64,000 bases of DNA from Mytilus edulis (taxonomy: Eukaryota; Mollusca; Bivalvia; Mytilida; Mytilidae), in assembly GCF_963676685.1 (NCBI RefSeq), contig NC_092351.1:40786733-40850732 (forward strand), written 5' to 3'. The notes under the pieces are model-generated. The model did not search any database. It was not told the DNA's origin and saw only the letters and a program-made list of their open reading frames with translations. Both the position numbers and the translations under genes were made by a program. Every line of letters starts with the position of its first letter. Positions within the stretch are counted from its first letter, which is position 1. This document shows positions 13,011 through 26,185 of this stretch, in pieces.

Positions 13011-13815
13011 TTTTCGTTACACTTTCAAAACGTGCTACTGAATGGGATGACTTAATTTTATTCAGTTTCTTGACCATAGTGAGTTGTAGCATGTGAAGAC
13101 TTTTCAGATCTGGCAGGAACCTACTTCCTGTCTGCCAATACTTTTCAATATTTTAAACGAACTAAACACTATGACAAACGTAATACATCCGTGATCATCC
13201 GTGACACAGAAATTCCATAACCAATTATGTTAAACATTCGACGAAATGACTTGCATCTTACCAATAATATTTTTTTTATTCAATTACTTCCTCGAAAACA
13301 GTAACCTTCCATGAAGGAAACGCAAGCCTTTAATATCAAATCTTCTGCTAGAAATAAACTCTATATGGCCATGCTGGTCCTGGTGGAATGAAATCGAAAG
13401 TTCGTCTTGTAAATTTTGAACACATTTCTTTTGTCGCAACGTTCCGATCTCAACCGATCCTCACCATTGTCATTTCTTAATTTCAATCTAGATTTAAAGC
13501 TGGCCTCTAAAATATATAAACAGAAATACTGAACTCCATGAAAAATTCAAACTGGAATATCCCTTAGCTAATTGCAAATTCAAAAGATTCGGGCCACAAT
13601 AAGGCAGCTCGCGGTCGTTTTACTTTTAATAACCATACGGGTTTGACCACGGAAGGCAGAAAAACATTTGAAAGATTTTGGATAGGTAAAATGAAATAAA
13701 AAATATTCGAATCAGTGGGAAGAGAAAAGGCTACTGTTTACAAAACACGCATGCTGTACATTTGTGAATTCTATTATCATTTTATTTTTTTCTACTGTTT
13801 TTATTCAACCCTTCC

Positions 13816-13820
<5 letters not shown>

Positions 13821-13896
<76 letters not shown>
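13821..13896. repeat. (AT)n microsatellite
   Basis: About 38 uninterrupted AT dinucleotides. The Ile-Tyr frame across it is an artefact of the repeat. Confidence 0.95.
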
Positions 13897-13898
<2 letters not shown>

Positions 13899-15757
13899 AT
13901 TTTCAATATTCACTACTAGAAATTAGAATTCTGATTTATAAAAATCTAATATGAAACAGAATTGCAATATATTCTAGTAGCACAGGGATGAACCAAACTG
14001 AATGTCTTAGACTAGTACATTCAAGATTCAGAATTTAAAACTTCACACAATCCAACGCTCAACTACGTATATCAACCTATGTAACAAATGAAAACAAACA
14101 GTCATATTTTTACTTCGTACAGGCATTTTATGAAGAAAATCTTGCTATATTGTACACCTCCCAGTTTTATATGAAAGTAGTCCGTTACATTGACAAAATT
14201 ATGTAAACAATCCAAACAGACATACACCTTCATGATTTGAGGAACCAGAAATGTGGTTCATTTATAATAAAATTTTACTACTGTTTAATTGTCGAAGGTC
14301 GGTTATTTTCTCTATAGTTTCCAGTTTCTTTTACCGATAAACTAGTCACTTGATTTTACATCAGGCGATTAAAATTGTGATAGGATACATGTTGTCAAAT
14401 ATAATAGTTGATTAACTTGTTGTCAAACATTATAATTAAATGATACCACACTCAGTCTGATACTTGATATTTATATATCAGTTCAATTCTATGTTATTAT
14501 ACACGTTTAAATATTCATATGATACATCCTTCAAGTTGACTTTTGAATGTTCTTTTTTTTTTGAGACAATAGAAATTACAGAAAAACGCGGCATAGTACG
14601 ACCGAAATTTATATATTCAATTTTGAACACATGTTTTTTTTACGATTTTTTTTCACAATTGGTGTCTATCGTATAAACTGACATAGTTACCCTAGGGAAC
14701 TTGAAATACATTTTTTCCAAAGTGTTCCAAGAGGGAACTTATTACCCTATTACTGAGGACGAACAATAAGGCTAGCAAAAACCAAAATACCTGTCGCACT
14801 GATCCATCCTGACCTTCCATTCCCTTTGACATGACTCCGGCATCTTCAATGACATATTGACCAAGGTTTAAAATCAGTTATTCGAATTTCGATAATACAA
14901 TAATAATATTGAAAATATATAATAAATCATAAAAATATAACTTTTTATATCTTAGAAAAAAAGAAAAGGTACATGTTTCAAGATTTTACAAGAAAAGGTA
15001 ATTCCTGTTTTGCGTAGATGATAATCATAACACTAAAGTCAAGGCCTTGTGAAGTAATAACTATATTTATATATGATATCCTTGTTAGAGTAGTTATGAA
15101 CACGAATGCAGTGTATTAGCCTTGTATGTTAATAACAAACAAACAACCTCAAACAACACGCATTTGTGCATTAAAGTAACACGAGATATATCAATTTTGA
15201 ATATATAATTTTATAAATCAATTGGTTTAGTGAAAGGAGAAATGAAACATTTTCGTAACGATTTTTCCCTTATGACAGCGTTCAGTGATAGCAAGTATAA
15301 TAGCTAGCTAGCATTGCATAATAAATATTCAATTCTGCAATGGTAGGCACTATGCGACCACTATTTCCAAGGATTATTGTATTTCAAGTGGCCAAGGACG
15401 AAGTGTGTGTCAGATGATTAAATCAACAATTTTAGGGTGAAGGTTAAATTTGTAAAGGGAAATTGCAATTGTTATAAATACTGTTGCCAGCTGGGTAACA
15501 ATATTTGATTCATAAGAATATTTTTAACAGTGCATTCATTCAGTACATGAGGACAGACTTTTACCGTAATACCTGAGCGATGAGAAATAAACTTTTAATC
15601 ATTAGATAAGAAAATTAATAGAGCAGAGGTTGTTAACGTTTTGTCAGGAAGGTAATAACACAACACGAAACAGATTGACGTTTCTATTTCCGATAAATTA
15701 AACAACATACTGAGATTGAATTAATGAAGTTTTAATTGTTGTGAAATCTTTTAAAAT
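13897..15757. other. Upstream intergenic region of the AnmK gene
   Basis: No gene seen. The AnmK promoter must lie in the last part of this stretch, but no TATA box or other clear core element can be singled out. Confidence 0.45.
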
Positions 15758-18114
15758 ATGGCATCATTTTCCGGGATAGGTTGCACAACGGGACCTTCTT
15801 TAGATGGTTTGGACTTGTGTCATGTCGAATTTACAGGTGACGTGCAGACAGATATATGGGGGTACAGAATAATGAAAGCTACGACAATACCATACACCCC
15901 AGAATGGCAAGGGTTACTTCGAACAGCATGCCAGCTTAGCGGGGAGCAGCTTATACGACTTCATGTGGAGTATGGACATTTTGTAGGGCAAACGATTGAC
16001 GAATTCATTCAAACTGAAGGAATAAACAATTTGGATTTTGTAGCGTCACATGGGCATACTGTTTTCCATCAGCCAAATTTGGGATATACATTCCAGCTCG
16101 GAGATGGTGAGACAACTGCTGTACATTTAAGATATCCATTTGTATGTAACTTTGGTAATAAAGATGTTGCACTTGGTGGTCAAGGCGCTCCGCTAGTTCC
16201 TAACGGAGAAAAATTTCTATTCAGTCACAAAGATATATGCATTAATTTGAGTGGAATTGCTAACATTGGTCTAAGGGGACTTCAAGGCTATGATGTATGT
16301 CCATGTAATTATGTTTCAAATATGCTGGCTATTCTACACGACTCTAAACTGGAGTATGATCCTGAAGGCGACATAGCACGGACTGGGAAAGTAATAGATG
16401 ATGTGTTATGCCAGTTAGAAGAGCTAGACTACTACAAGCAACTCCCACCAAAGTCAATGGAATCAGAAAAGATTGAAAATAGTGTGCTACCATTACTTGA
16501 TGTAAGTTTCAGCTCAACTAATTACTTTTCATTACTTTTTCCATGTTATTGTTTATTTTTAGTGTTGTTGATTCACCCTGAGGCCATGACATTGACCCAA
16601 TAATATTGACATACAGTTCAATGCCCTTTATAGCACACTTTCAACTAGAAAAGTCAATCTTTATACTGTAATCATAACTGCAACAGTACATCATAAAAAC
16701 GTATGTGTTGTTAAATTGTTTGTAACAATGTATAAACAAATAGTATATGTAGAATACTTAAATTTATAGTGTATTTGTTGCTCCGTTAATTATATACATG
16801 ATATATCGGGTAAACAACTTCAAACCTCAAGTTTAATAAGTGTACGGATTAGATAACATGTATGTGTACGTGGTCACTTAAAATAAAGTATTGATAATAC
16901 GTCGTATCTATAAAGCTAGTCTAACAGATGTATTTTGGTAGAATTTTGCCTTGATATTTGTATATTGGTATCTTAATTACCTTTAAAAATCAGTCACCTA
17001 ATTATACTACATTCCTGACGAAACTGCTAATTTTGTTTAAGTAACGGGGTTTATGAATTGGACATTTTTGATCATTTTGACACAGTTTTAACAGTTTTGA
17101 CCTTATAATCAAAATGTATGCCACATTAGAAATATAACACCGGGGAAAACGATTAATATTAATTTAGCTCAAACGAATGTTCACCCCATATTTTGTAGAC
17201 AGAGACAATGACCTTGCTGATAAGCTACCATTAACCTCGGGAAAGGTCTATATTTAAACAACCATGAGTGTCATAAGTATAATTATATCTAAAATAGTAA
17301 ATATATCTAAACTGGTGTTTATATACTAGTAGATTAGACCGTTGTTTTTTGTTCAATTTGATTGGTTTTACACTTGTCATTTTTGGGGCCCTTTATTGCT
17401 TGCTTTTCGGCGTGAGCCAAAGTTCCCTGTTCAAAGTCTTACATTGACCTATAATGGTTAACTTTTACAAATAGTGATTTGGATGAAGAGTTGTCTCGTT
17501 GGCACTCATATCACATCTTCTTATATTTAATTATTAATTAATCAATAAATATTAGTTTAGATTTTGTGTTTATTACCTATTAAATATAGATAATAATAAT
17601 ATTATAGAAAAATCAACATAATACAGATGAATATTTTTATTTTATTTTCCAGACTAAAAAATACCAAATTCCTGATCTACTCAGGACATTTGCTGAACAC
17701 GTTGCCAACAGATTGGCTGATGCATGCAAAGATGGACGAAATACGTTGCATGCGGGAACTGTTTCCAAGCAAAATGGCGTAATTAAAGTTTTAGTTTCTG
17801 GAGGTGGATCTTTTAATACACATTTAATCGAATTATTTCAATCTAAGCTACTAAATGAAGGATTTGACATTGAGATCGCCGACAGGGACACTATTGTGTT
17901 CAAAGAAGCGTTGATATTCGCTTTTCTTGGACTCCGCTGTTTGTTGAATCAAGAAAACATTATGGCATCTGTTACGGGAAGTAAATTTGACTCAATATCC
18001 GGGAGCATTCACCGTCCAGTTCATTCAAGTAGTTCCGTTACGAGGATAATTCGATTTTTAATGGAGAAAAATAAACAACGCACAGCCTCGTCATCATCAA
18101 TTTGCTCCAACTAA
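15758..18114 (+). CDS. anmK: Anhydro-N-acetylmuramic acid kinase (AnmK family), two exons, 401 aa
   Basis: Exon 1 is 15758-16501 (248 codons) and exon 2 is 17653-18114 (153 codons plus stop). The intron is phase 0 with GTAAGT donor and TTTCCAG acceptor. An in-frame TAA lies two codons before the ATG. In bacteria AnmK hydrolyses the 1,6-anhydro ring of anhMurNAc and phosphorylates it, recycling peptidoglycan. The fold is the ASKHA kinase type. Seen in order: 'TTGPSLDGLDL' (variant of the SGTSxDGxD phosphate loop), 'FVASHGHTVFHQP', 'LGDGETTAVH', 'VALGGQGAPLVPNGE', 'INLSGIANIGL', 'YDVCPCN' with the Asp at the catalytic position, 'PKSMESE', 'VSGGGSFNTHLIELF' and 'FKEALIFAFLGLR'. Length is slightly above the ~370 aa bacterial norm, mostly from a Ser-rich C-tail. 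'DxCPCN' and 'VEYGHFVG' recall the Bacteroidetes-type branch. The first loop lacks the usual 'MSGT', so activity is not assured. Confidence 0.92.
16502..17652 (+). other. AnmK intron
   Basis: This single 1.15-kb intron splits the kinase between the substrate half and the GGG nucleotide-binding half. It holds a fragment of family S3 at 17481-17526 ('gagttgtctcgttggcac' then 'catatcacatcttc'). Its presence argues against bacterial contamination. Confidence 0.85.
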
Positions 18115-18550
18115 AAGTGAACCTGATACCGAGGACGGACTAAGGATACGAGTTTCTCCAATAGTATTAAGCGACAATTTATCTTTACTGTTTTATCATG
18201 TTTATACTGAGATATAAATCCTATGCTAGGAACGATATATTTTTTGGTTTTATTGACAAATAGACTGTACAAATATTTCAAATTTGTAGGTATATGCTCG
18301 TATTAAAAGCATTGAACTATTCGAATGTTAAAAACGAGGGTAAGGGGGCATTCAAAAATTATAAGTCCAATAAAACAAACAGAACTATGGCAGCAAATAT
18401 TGATACATGTTACATATAATAGAAGGCAAATGACTGACCACACGAACTACCACCAAAAGCGTTGGTCAACTCATGTGTGCTCCCGACTGATAAGCAGTTC
18501 AAGCTGCAATACTGTCACCCGCCGTGCTAGTAAGTAAGAATTATAGGGAA

Positions 18551-18990
18551 CGTAGTATACCGGTGTTCAATAGTCATAAATCGATTAAGAGAAAACAAAT
18601 CCGGGTTACAAACTACGATCGCGGGAAACACATCAACTATACCAAGAAATCAAAGAAACAACAGGAACACTGAATTGCAAAAAAAAAACCCCACCAACAT
18701 ACATAGAAACGAACTACTGTATTTCTGTGTCAATCGGTTACTTGTGGAGAGTTGTCTCATTGGAAATCATACCATATCTTCTTTTTTTTATATTAACTGC
18801 AGGGTTTGTTACTCATTCTGTGTGGATTCAGTAGAATATATCCCCGTATCTGTAGTGTGTGCCCTATTATTTTCACTGTTGTAAGAGAGCTGTCTTCTTA
18901 TTCCATTATATCAATACTGTGTTTCTGTGTCCTTCGGTTTCATGTGGAGGGTTGTGTCATTGGCAATCATACCACATCTTCTTTTTCATT
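18551..18990 (+). repeat. SINE-like repeats S2 and S3
   Basis: 18551-18675 is a partial copy of family S2 ('tataccggtgttcaatag', 'cataaatcgattaagag', 'aaacaaatccgggttac'). 18741-18790 and 18941-18984 are S3 tails ('gagttgtctcattgg', 'aatcataccacatcttc'). Another S3 copy is at 20246-20300. Sequence between 18990 and 19690 holds no feature I can support. Confidence 0.55.
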
Positions 18991-19689
18991 TGTTAGATAA
19001 CAACTGCCATATTCCTGACTTGGTACAGGACATTTAAAGAAAAACTGGTTTAAGGGCTAGACAAACCTTCCTCTTTAAGACAATGTTAAAAAAATTTATA
19101 CTGCTACGATATAAAATGTCAACACTACGTGACAGAAGTACAGCACAATCACGCACAAGATTATGCATCACAGAGACACGAGCAAATAAAAAATATTATA
19201 GTCGACACAACATGCCTACTGTAGAACAACAACGAACAAATTCAATCAACGACAGCTTATACTACAGGATATGAAAACACAGTGACGCGTTAACGTTACT
19301 AACATGTAATCTCGAACTTTATACAATTGTATTCACAATACTCGTCAATTTTCATTACAATGATGCTATTGAAAGGCATTTTATAATTATTTAGACTACA
19401 AACGATAAGATATTACACATTATCCAACTGAAACCAAAACAGAAACATAAAAATTGAATTCATGAATGTAGGATGTACAAAATACCGAGACACGTAGTCA
19501 CACTCGTTATAACTGTCATAATTAGGAATATGACAATGATGATATTGAAAGGCAATTTTATGATTTTAGGACTTCAAAAGACAAAACACATTATTCTACC
19601 GAAACCCTAACAATAAATACATGAATGTTGGATTTACAATATACCGAGACATATCGTATAGCTATGCACACAATATAACAGTCTTATTC

Positions 19690-19985
19690 CCCTCCCCTTT
19701 CATGAATGTGAACTACCGAATTAGACTACTTACCGGATTTGTAATCACATAGGCAACACGACGGGTGCCACATGTGGAGCAGGATCTGCTTACCCTTCCG
19801 GAGCACCTGAGATCACCCCTAGTTTTTGGTGGGGTTCGTGTTGTTTATTCTTTAGTTTTCTATGTTGTGTCATGTGTACTTATTGTTTTTCTGTTTGTCT
19901 TTTTCATTTTTAGCCATGGCGTTGTCAGTTTGTTTTAGATTTATGAGTTTGACTGTCCCTTTGGTATCTTTCGTCCCTCTCTTAT
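19690..19985 (+). repeat. 3'-end fragment of the RT element (family P), plus strand
   Basis: It contains 'ccacatgtggagcagga', 'cttccggagcacctgagat' and the terminal 'ggtatctttcgtccctct'. These match, in reverse orientation, the 3' ends of the reverse-transcriptase element copies at 34167, 38401 and 51227. No coding part is left. Confidence 0.7.
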
Positions 19986-20524
19986 TCGGTAATATGTCAC
20001 GTTTTAGCAAACAGATGACATAGATGTAAACCTACAATCAATGATGTGGTTAAAAGTTATTAGGTAGTTTAAAACAGACACATCGTATGTTAATCTTTCT
20101 TCCTCATTACTCGGTTGTATATGAAGTCAGTTTAGTGTGAACATGCACGGCATTTGGAATCGGCACATTGACCAACATTTCATCATAGGCTGTGATGAAC
20201 TTGGGATGAACGGTGATCTATAGTTGTTAATTTTTGTGTCATTTGGTCTCTTATGGAGAGTTGTCTCATCGGCAATCATACTACATTGTTTTGTATTATC
20301 ACCAATACAAAACATCACAGTATCCAGTAACAAAATCACATTTTACGTTAAATAATCAATAATTCTCTAAATACACTTCCGAAATATACCCACAGGAACT
20401 TACCTTAAATAAGTCAAATATTAACAATAATTTACAAGCCTTCTGTGAGAATTGCATGGCAATACTTAGTCCCTGCCTGGTTAAAAATTCATTGTATTGG
20501 AACAAAATTCTGACTCGATCTATA

Positions 20525-21660
20525 AAATGTCATGGTGTAAACTATACAACAAATATTTTCAAGTCAATATCTTCAAGCATTGCAAAAAAATTGTTGTAAA
20601 TAAACTGATTACTTAAGTGAATATTGTAAGTCCAAGGACCATAACTCTGCATTAATTCATCAGACCAAATTGAATTTGAACGAGATCTGCAACTTTTTTT
20701 TTTATAAATTAAATGTTTGAAAAAGTAAAAATAATTCGAGATACTAAGTACTTTCTTATCCCAGGCATAGATTACCTTAGTCGTATTTGGCACAACTTTT
20801 TCTTTTGAACTTTATACTTGTTTGGCTTTTTAACTTTTTTGATTTGAGCGTCACTTATGAGTCTTATATATGTAGACGAAACGCGCGTCTGTCGTATCAA
20901 AATTAAAATTCTGGTACCTATTTATTCCACTGGGTTGATGCAACTGCTGGTAGACGTTTCGTCCCCGAGGGTATCACCAACCCAGAAGTCAGCACTTCGG
21001 TGTTGACATGAATATCAATTATATGGTCATTTATTTTATAATTCAACTGTTTGAAAAAGTAAACATTATTCGAAATACTAAGGATTTTCTTAGATTATCG
21101 TAGTCGTATTTGTCACAATTTTTAATTTGTTTGATCGGAGCGTCACTGATGAGTCTTATGTAGACGAAACGCGGGTTTGGCAAATCGTAATTATAAGCCT
21201 TGTACCTTTGATAACTATTGTCAAGATAAATCTATATACCAATTTTCAAATCAATGTCTTTAAGCATGACGAAAAAAAACGTGAATTTTCTAAGTCAAAG
21301 GATCATAAATCTGCACAAAATCTTCAGACCTGACCAAAATAAACGCGATCTGCAACTTTTCATGATAAGACTTAATACCAATTGTTAAATCGATATCTTC
21401 AAGCATGACGAAAACAATAGCAGAAAACTGATTATTTGAGTGAAGTTTCTTAGTCCAAGGACCATAACTCTGCAAAAAATCTTCAGACTTGAACAAAATT
21501 TGAACTTGATATATACCTTGTCATGTTAAAATCATACACCTAATATAAAATCAATATCTTCAAGCATGACAAAAAAATGTGTGGAAAACTGATTTGCCGG
21601 ACTGACGGAAGGACAGACAGACAGACGGAAGGACAGACGGACGGAAGGAGTACAAACATA
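20525..21660 (+). repeat. Compound repeat: ~150-bp tandem units interrupted by S5 copies
   Basis: Units carrying 'aatatcttcaagcatgac', 'ccaaggaccataactctg' and 'gatctgcaac' recur from about 20525, 21230, 21375 and 21515. The run ends in 'cagacggaaggacagacgg'-type sequence at 21600-21650. Two S5 copies ('cactgatgagtcttatg' then 'gacgaaacgcg') interrupt it at about 20817-21010 and 21135-21215. All short frames across it are repeat artefacts. Confidence 0.65.
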
Positions 21661-21896
21661 AAGACACATTCGACTTCGTCGGTAGGGGACTAATAAGTCT
21701 CCTTTTCTAGATTTAGACAGTTTAATTTTACACAAGAACTCTATACAAACATTCACGACAACAGAGACGATTTTCCTTTCCCCATTGTAAATTTTACTTT
21801 TTTCGGCCGGTGATGTAGCTCCATCTCACGCTATTTCTTTTTTCAAACTTGCTCATTGTGCTCATGTCTATGAGCTCAATCTATCTATTATTAAGT

Positions 21897-22250
21897 CCAT
21901 AGTAGAGGTGCTTGAGGACAGAGCCCCATGTTGAGCCCTATAATCCTTCCACTTTGTTGTTATAAATCCCCGTTTTGTCGTATATATAAATTATTTGTAC
22001 CATTTGTATACTATTTTATCTTATTTTTACTCTAAATATACATATACACTGTCAAATGATTATGTGCAGCGCTGTATAGCCCAATAGTCACATTGATGAT
22101 GAGCAAGAAAATTTAAAGTAAAACTATAACAAAATTGGACACATATGGTACAACCATATGATATATATGAGGAATCGGGAATTTATAATATTAAAGGGAG
22201 AGGGACTATGGGGCTCAACAAAGTGTCCTACCTTCAAGCACCTCAGTATG
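21897..22250. repeat. Short inverted repeat pair
   Basis: 21899-21945 ('gaggtgcttgaggacag' and 'catgttgagccc') is the imperfect reverse complement of 22203-22250 ('ggggctcaacaaag' and 'cttcaagcacctcag'). The spacer is about 260 bp and I see no gene in it. Confidence 0.5.
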
Positions 22251-23344
22251 ATAAAGTCATGGATTTCTTTACCACATCTTACATAAAACCTTTACTCAAT
22301 TCTTCCATAATAGATACAAAGATTTGGACTTCAGGTTTAGCTGTACCTGGAATAAAACTTATTTGAAATGAAAATGCGCATCCTGAATTATACGAACATT
22401 TTGTGTACCGACCCGGATATTTAGATTCATTCCGTCAATCCGGGTAAACTATCGATTATAAAGGGTAACCAGTATTCATTTCTGTAATTAAATCTTTCAA
22501 TATTGGTTTAAATTGGTATGGATATGGATTTTTTATGAGTGAATTAAAACCATACTACATATTATAGTACAGTGGCTACACGCATATTTCAGACGAATTG
22601 TGCACATCCTGCTATAAGCATGAAATTTGGAATAGATCTTACCAACCATTACTCTTTTATTTCAGGTAGGGAGGCATTTGAAACAAATGTCTCACTTCCG
22701 GTACAATCCAAAACGACGGACATCATAATTAAATCAGCCCAATATCGTAGGCTAGTATGTGAAAAGATGTTATTGTCATGCTACTATCATACTATTTGGA
22801 ACAATCATTGTTATGAACTACTTTTGGATATTTCATATAGATTAGATGTCTCAAAAATCCTACTTCCGGTAAAATCCGACATGGCGGATAATGTACTAAA
22901 ATAATTTATCTAATTTGAGGGGGGGGGGGGGCAATTGAAATGTGTTTTAACGTATTGCTACTATTCTATATTGTGCAGGAACCTTTCTTTGGTGCTTCTC
23001 GTGGATACAATGTATAAGACATATGTCTTAAAACCTTTACTTCCGGTGATATCCGAAATGGCGGACATAGAAATATCATTTTAATTTTAATATTCAACTT
23101 TTTTTTTCAAAATGTAAAGAAAATGTAGTTTTTTTGTGCTCGTCATTAAACTTTTGGCTTTAAGTTATTCTCAAAATCCCTTATCCTTATATGTTGTAAT
23201 GTTGAAATACAAAGTTGACACTTCCGGTCAAACCATATCTTCATAGTTTTGGATAGATTGATTAAAACAAAATAAAATCACGAAAAGTACTAAAACATTT
23301 TGAAAATTACAACTATTTGTCCGAAAATACATGTTTATTCACAG

Positions 23345-24245
23345 TCACTACAACATGAACACAAAGCAGTGCACGGGAGACCCAATTTTCCACATTAACA
23401 ACGACCGCGGCATCCTTTCCTACATCCACAATGTACAAGCTTCTGACAAAATAATGAGGCTTCAGAAAGAGTTTTTTAAAGGTGATCCTTTTTGTCCCCT
23501 CGCCATCCATTAACGCCAGGCCTTGCGGTCGTAACACTTTCAAGTCAGTTTTCTTGTACTTGTACTCCAAAATCAACCAATCAAAATATTGGATTTCATG
23601 TTTCGAGCATTATATAACTTCAACAGTTGTACTGGGTAGCATAAGAGCCTATTCCAAGCTCGTCCCCCTAAACACATGCCTTAATATATTGCACGTTTTA
23701 CATGCTGGAAAAGACTAGACCACGTTGAAGGAATAGTCTCAATTAGTCTTCCCTTTTGCTCAAATATATATTTTCTTGCTTCGTTAACCCCATCTGATAA
23801 AGTTTTGCAATCTTACAGTAAAACCCCGGTGATTTAGGCTGATCAATAATCATTCTTTATTAAAAAGTCACATCTTCAAATGACATCAATGTCTTCCACG
23901 CAGTCTTTTTTTTCCTTTTCAAGCAAAAAGAGAACCGTATCACTACCGGTAAGGACACGAATCACAATAAGTGTGTGTGATCACTCATTGCCTAGTGCAT
24001 TTGAAAGGTCATTGATAGATATTTATTCAAAGCTCTTTAGTCTTCAAACACAATACATAGTTCGTCTACCCCTATGTCACGGAATAGCGAAACAGTAATG
24101 ACAGCCTCATCTGTAACGAATGTTCGAATTATGACTCTTTAAAGTTCGTGTTTCACTGCATCAGACACAAGCACCATGATTCTAGTGCCAGTCTCTTAAT
24201 GTGAACATGGTGCTCAACTTGTAATACATCACGTGATGGATAAGA
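23345..24245 (-). pseudogene. Relic of a repeat-borne ORF, left palindrome arm
   Basis: This is the complementary counterpart of the relic at 24600-25345, with many stops. Parts such as 'VRLPLFHGIAK'-like sequence appear only in scattered frames. See the right-arm entry for the family resemblance. Confidence 0.5.
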
Positions 24246-24599
24246 TAGAATATCCTGAGCATTTGTTGCTAAAACTACGATACGCATCCAAGACTTCATC
24301 AACTCTTGGAACAGTTTCAATGTATTTTTTAAAGGTAAGGACATAATACCCTTTCAACATACTCGTTATGAAACACCTTGAAACTGTAACAACAGTGGAT
24401 GTAGTCTCGGATGCGCCATTAGACAATACCGGTAGTTTTAAGGCTTCTACAAGAAGCAAGAGCTACATTTAGGGGAAAGGTAATACACAGACAAATCCAT
24501 GGTCGAAATTGGCAAAGTTTTCGGAGAGATAATGACAATAAGAAAGAACTTTTTAGTTTTCATTCACAGCAGCTTGCTCAATAGATTTTGATGTTCTGT

Positions 24600-25345
24600 G
24601 TTATCCACCACATGATGATGTTTCAAGTTTAGCACAATGGTTACATGTACATGAAGAGGCTGACACTATATTCAAGATAAACGTGTATGATGTAGTGAAA
24701 CACAGACTTAACTAAGTCATGACTTGACAGTGGATACTGATATTGCTGTAATTGGTGTTTCGCTATTCCATGAAAAAGGGGCAGACGAACTTTGGCTTGC
24801 ATTTGAAAGTAGAAAAAGCTATCCATGACCTAGGCATTGAGAAAGTACACATTTGCTGGAAAAGGAACTGCGTTGGTTACATGGATGGCGTTTGAAGATG
24901 TGACTTTATCATTTAGAATGATGATTGACCAGCCAACATCACAAGATATGGATTTGATAATGTAATTGATAAAACGATACATGTTTTTGTTGCAAGATCG
25001 AACAAACTTATCAGATGGGGTTAAACAAGAAACGAAACATGTGTTTCTGCAAGAGGAAAGACTTATTCAGGCTATTCCCACGACTCGGGTCTAGTCTTTT
25101 TCAGCATGTAAAACGTGCAATATACCATGGCGGATGTAAATGAGTAACAAGCTTGGAATTGGTTCCTATGCTAACTAGTCCAGACATTTTTATACTTATG
25201 AATAGCGAAGGGAAACTATGATCCATTGGAACCCTTTTGGACAACTCTTTGTAAGGCCTCTTCATCTTATCAGGAGCTTAAACACTATGGATGTTAGACA
25301 CAATACATAGTCTTCGTAAATGTGGAAAATCGGCTCTCCGATTGT
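24600..25345 (+). pseudogene. Relic of a repeat-borne ORF, right palindrome arm
   Basis: Fragments in shifting frames read 'EEADTI', 'TVDTDIAVIGVSLFHEK', 'ADELWLAFE', 'ALVTWMAFEDVT' and, further on, 'LIQAIPTTR' and 'WNPFGQLF'. I recall a protein family dispersed in many invertebrate genomes with the order 'HEEADT', 'VRTVDTDVVV', 'LWLAFG', 'TGCDT', 'GKGKKTAW' and 'WDPLW'. I do not know an accepted function. Frame changes and stops show that it is dead. Confidence 0.55.
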
Positions 25346-26185
25346 GAATAAACATGTATTTGCGGCCATGAATTAGTAATTCAAAAGATGTTTTGGTGAT
25401 TTTATTTTGTTTTAATCAGTCTATCCAAAACTCCACAACAAGGATATGGATTGAGGACTCATCTTTGAAATTTACGCCATATTGTTTTTTTTTTACTGAA
25501 GTGTTAACTCTGTATTTTAACATTTACAGAAATAGTGGTTTCGAGGATAATTTAAAGCCAAAAGTTTAAAGACCAGCACAAAAAAAAAACATATTTTCTT
25601 TTCATTTTGAAAAAAAAGTTAAATATTAAGAAAAGAAATTGATCAATATTTTTATGTCTGCCATATTGGATATCACCGGAAATCGGGATTTCAAGGACCT
25701 AATTTATGTCCGATAATCGGTATCCATGAGAAGCACCAAAGAAAGGTTTCTGCACAATTTAATGATAGAAGCAATACTTTAAAACACATTTCAATTACCC
25801 TTCCTACAAAAAGCTTATTTTAGTACATTGTCCGCCATATTGGGTTTTACCGAAAATAGGGTTTTTGAGACATCAATTCTATATTATATATCAAAAAGTA
25901 GTACATAACAAAGGTTTGTACCAAATATTATGATAGTAGCATGATAATAACACCTTTTCACGTACTAGCCTTCGATATTGGGCTGATGTTAGTATGATGT
26001 CCGCCATTTTGGATTTTACCGGAAGTGAGACATTTTTTTCAAATGCACCTTATCTGAATGCACCTTATCTGAATTAAAAGACTAGTAGTTGAGTATATGC
26101 CAAATTTCATGCTTATAGCAGGATGTGCACAATTTTTCACAAAGCCGCCGTTCTATTACATGCACTTTCACGGTACTGCAATATG

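Larger units (their letters stand above)
22560..26185. mobile_element. 3.6-kb imperfect palindrome, Foldback-like element
   Basis: The left arm (22560-24245) is an imperfect reverse complement of the right arm (24600-26185), with a ~350-bp unpaired centre. Outer marker 'attgtgcacatcctgctataa' (in part) at 22599 pairs with its complement at about 26115-26140. Within the outer part of each arm, 'acttccggt' plus a 'gacatggcgg'-like block recurs every 168-181 bp: at 22694, 22862, 23039 and 23220 on the left, and as complements at 26018, 25849 and 25675 on the right. The first three left and right positions mirror each other around about 24360 to within three bases. Inner arm parts carry relics of one protein, reading outwards in both directions. 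Long inverted repeats with internal tandem repeats are typical of Foldback/Galileo-type transposons. No transposase seen. Confidence 0.7.

Noticed and set aside
13715-13954. 79-aa frame with an Ile-Tyr run
   Set aside because: The frame is created by the (AT)n microsatellite.
22145-22366. 73-aa plus-strand frame
   Set aside because: Half of it lies in a short inverted repeat and the rest has no family resemblance or splice support.
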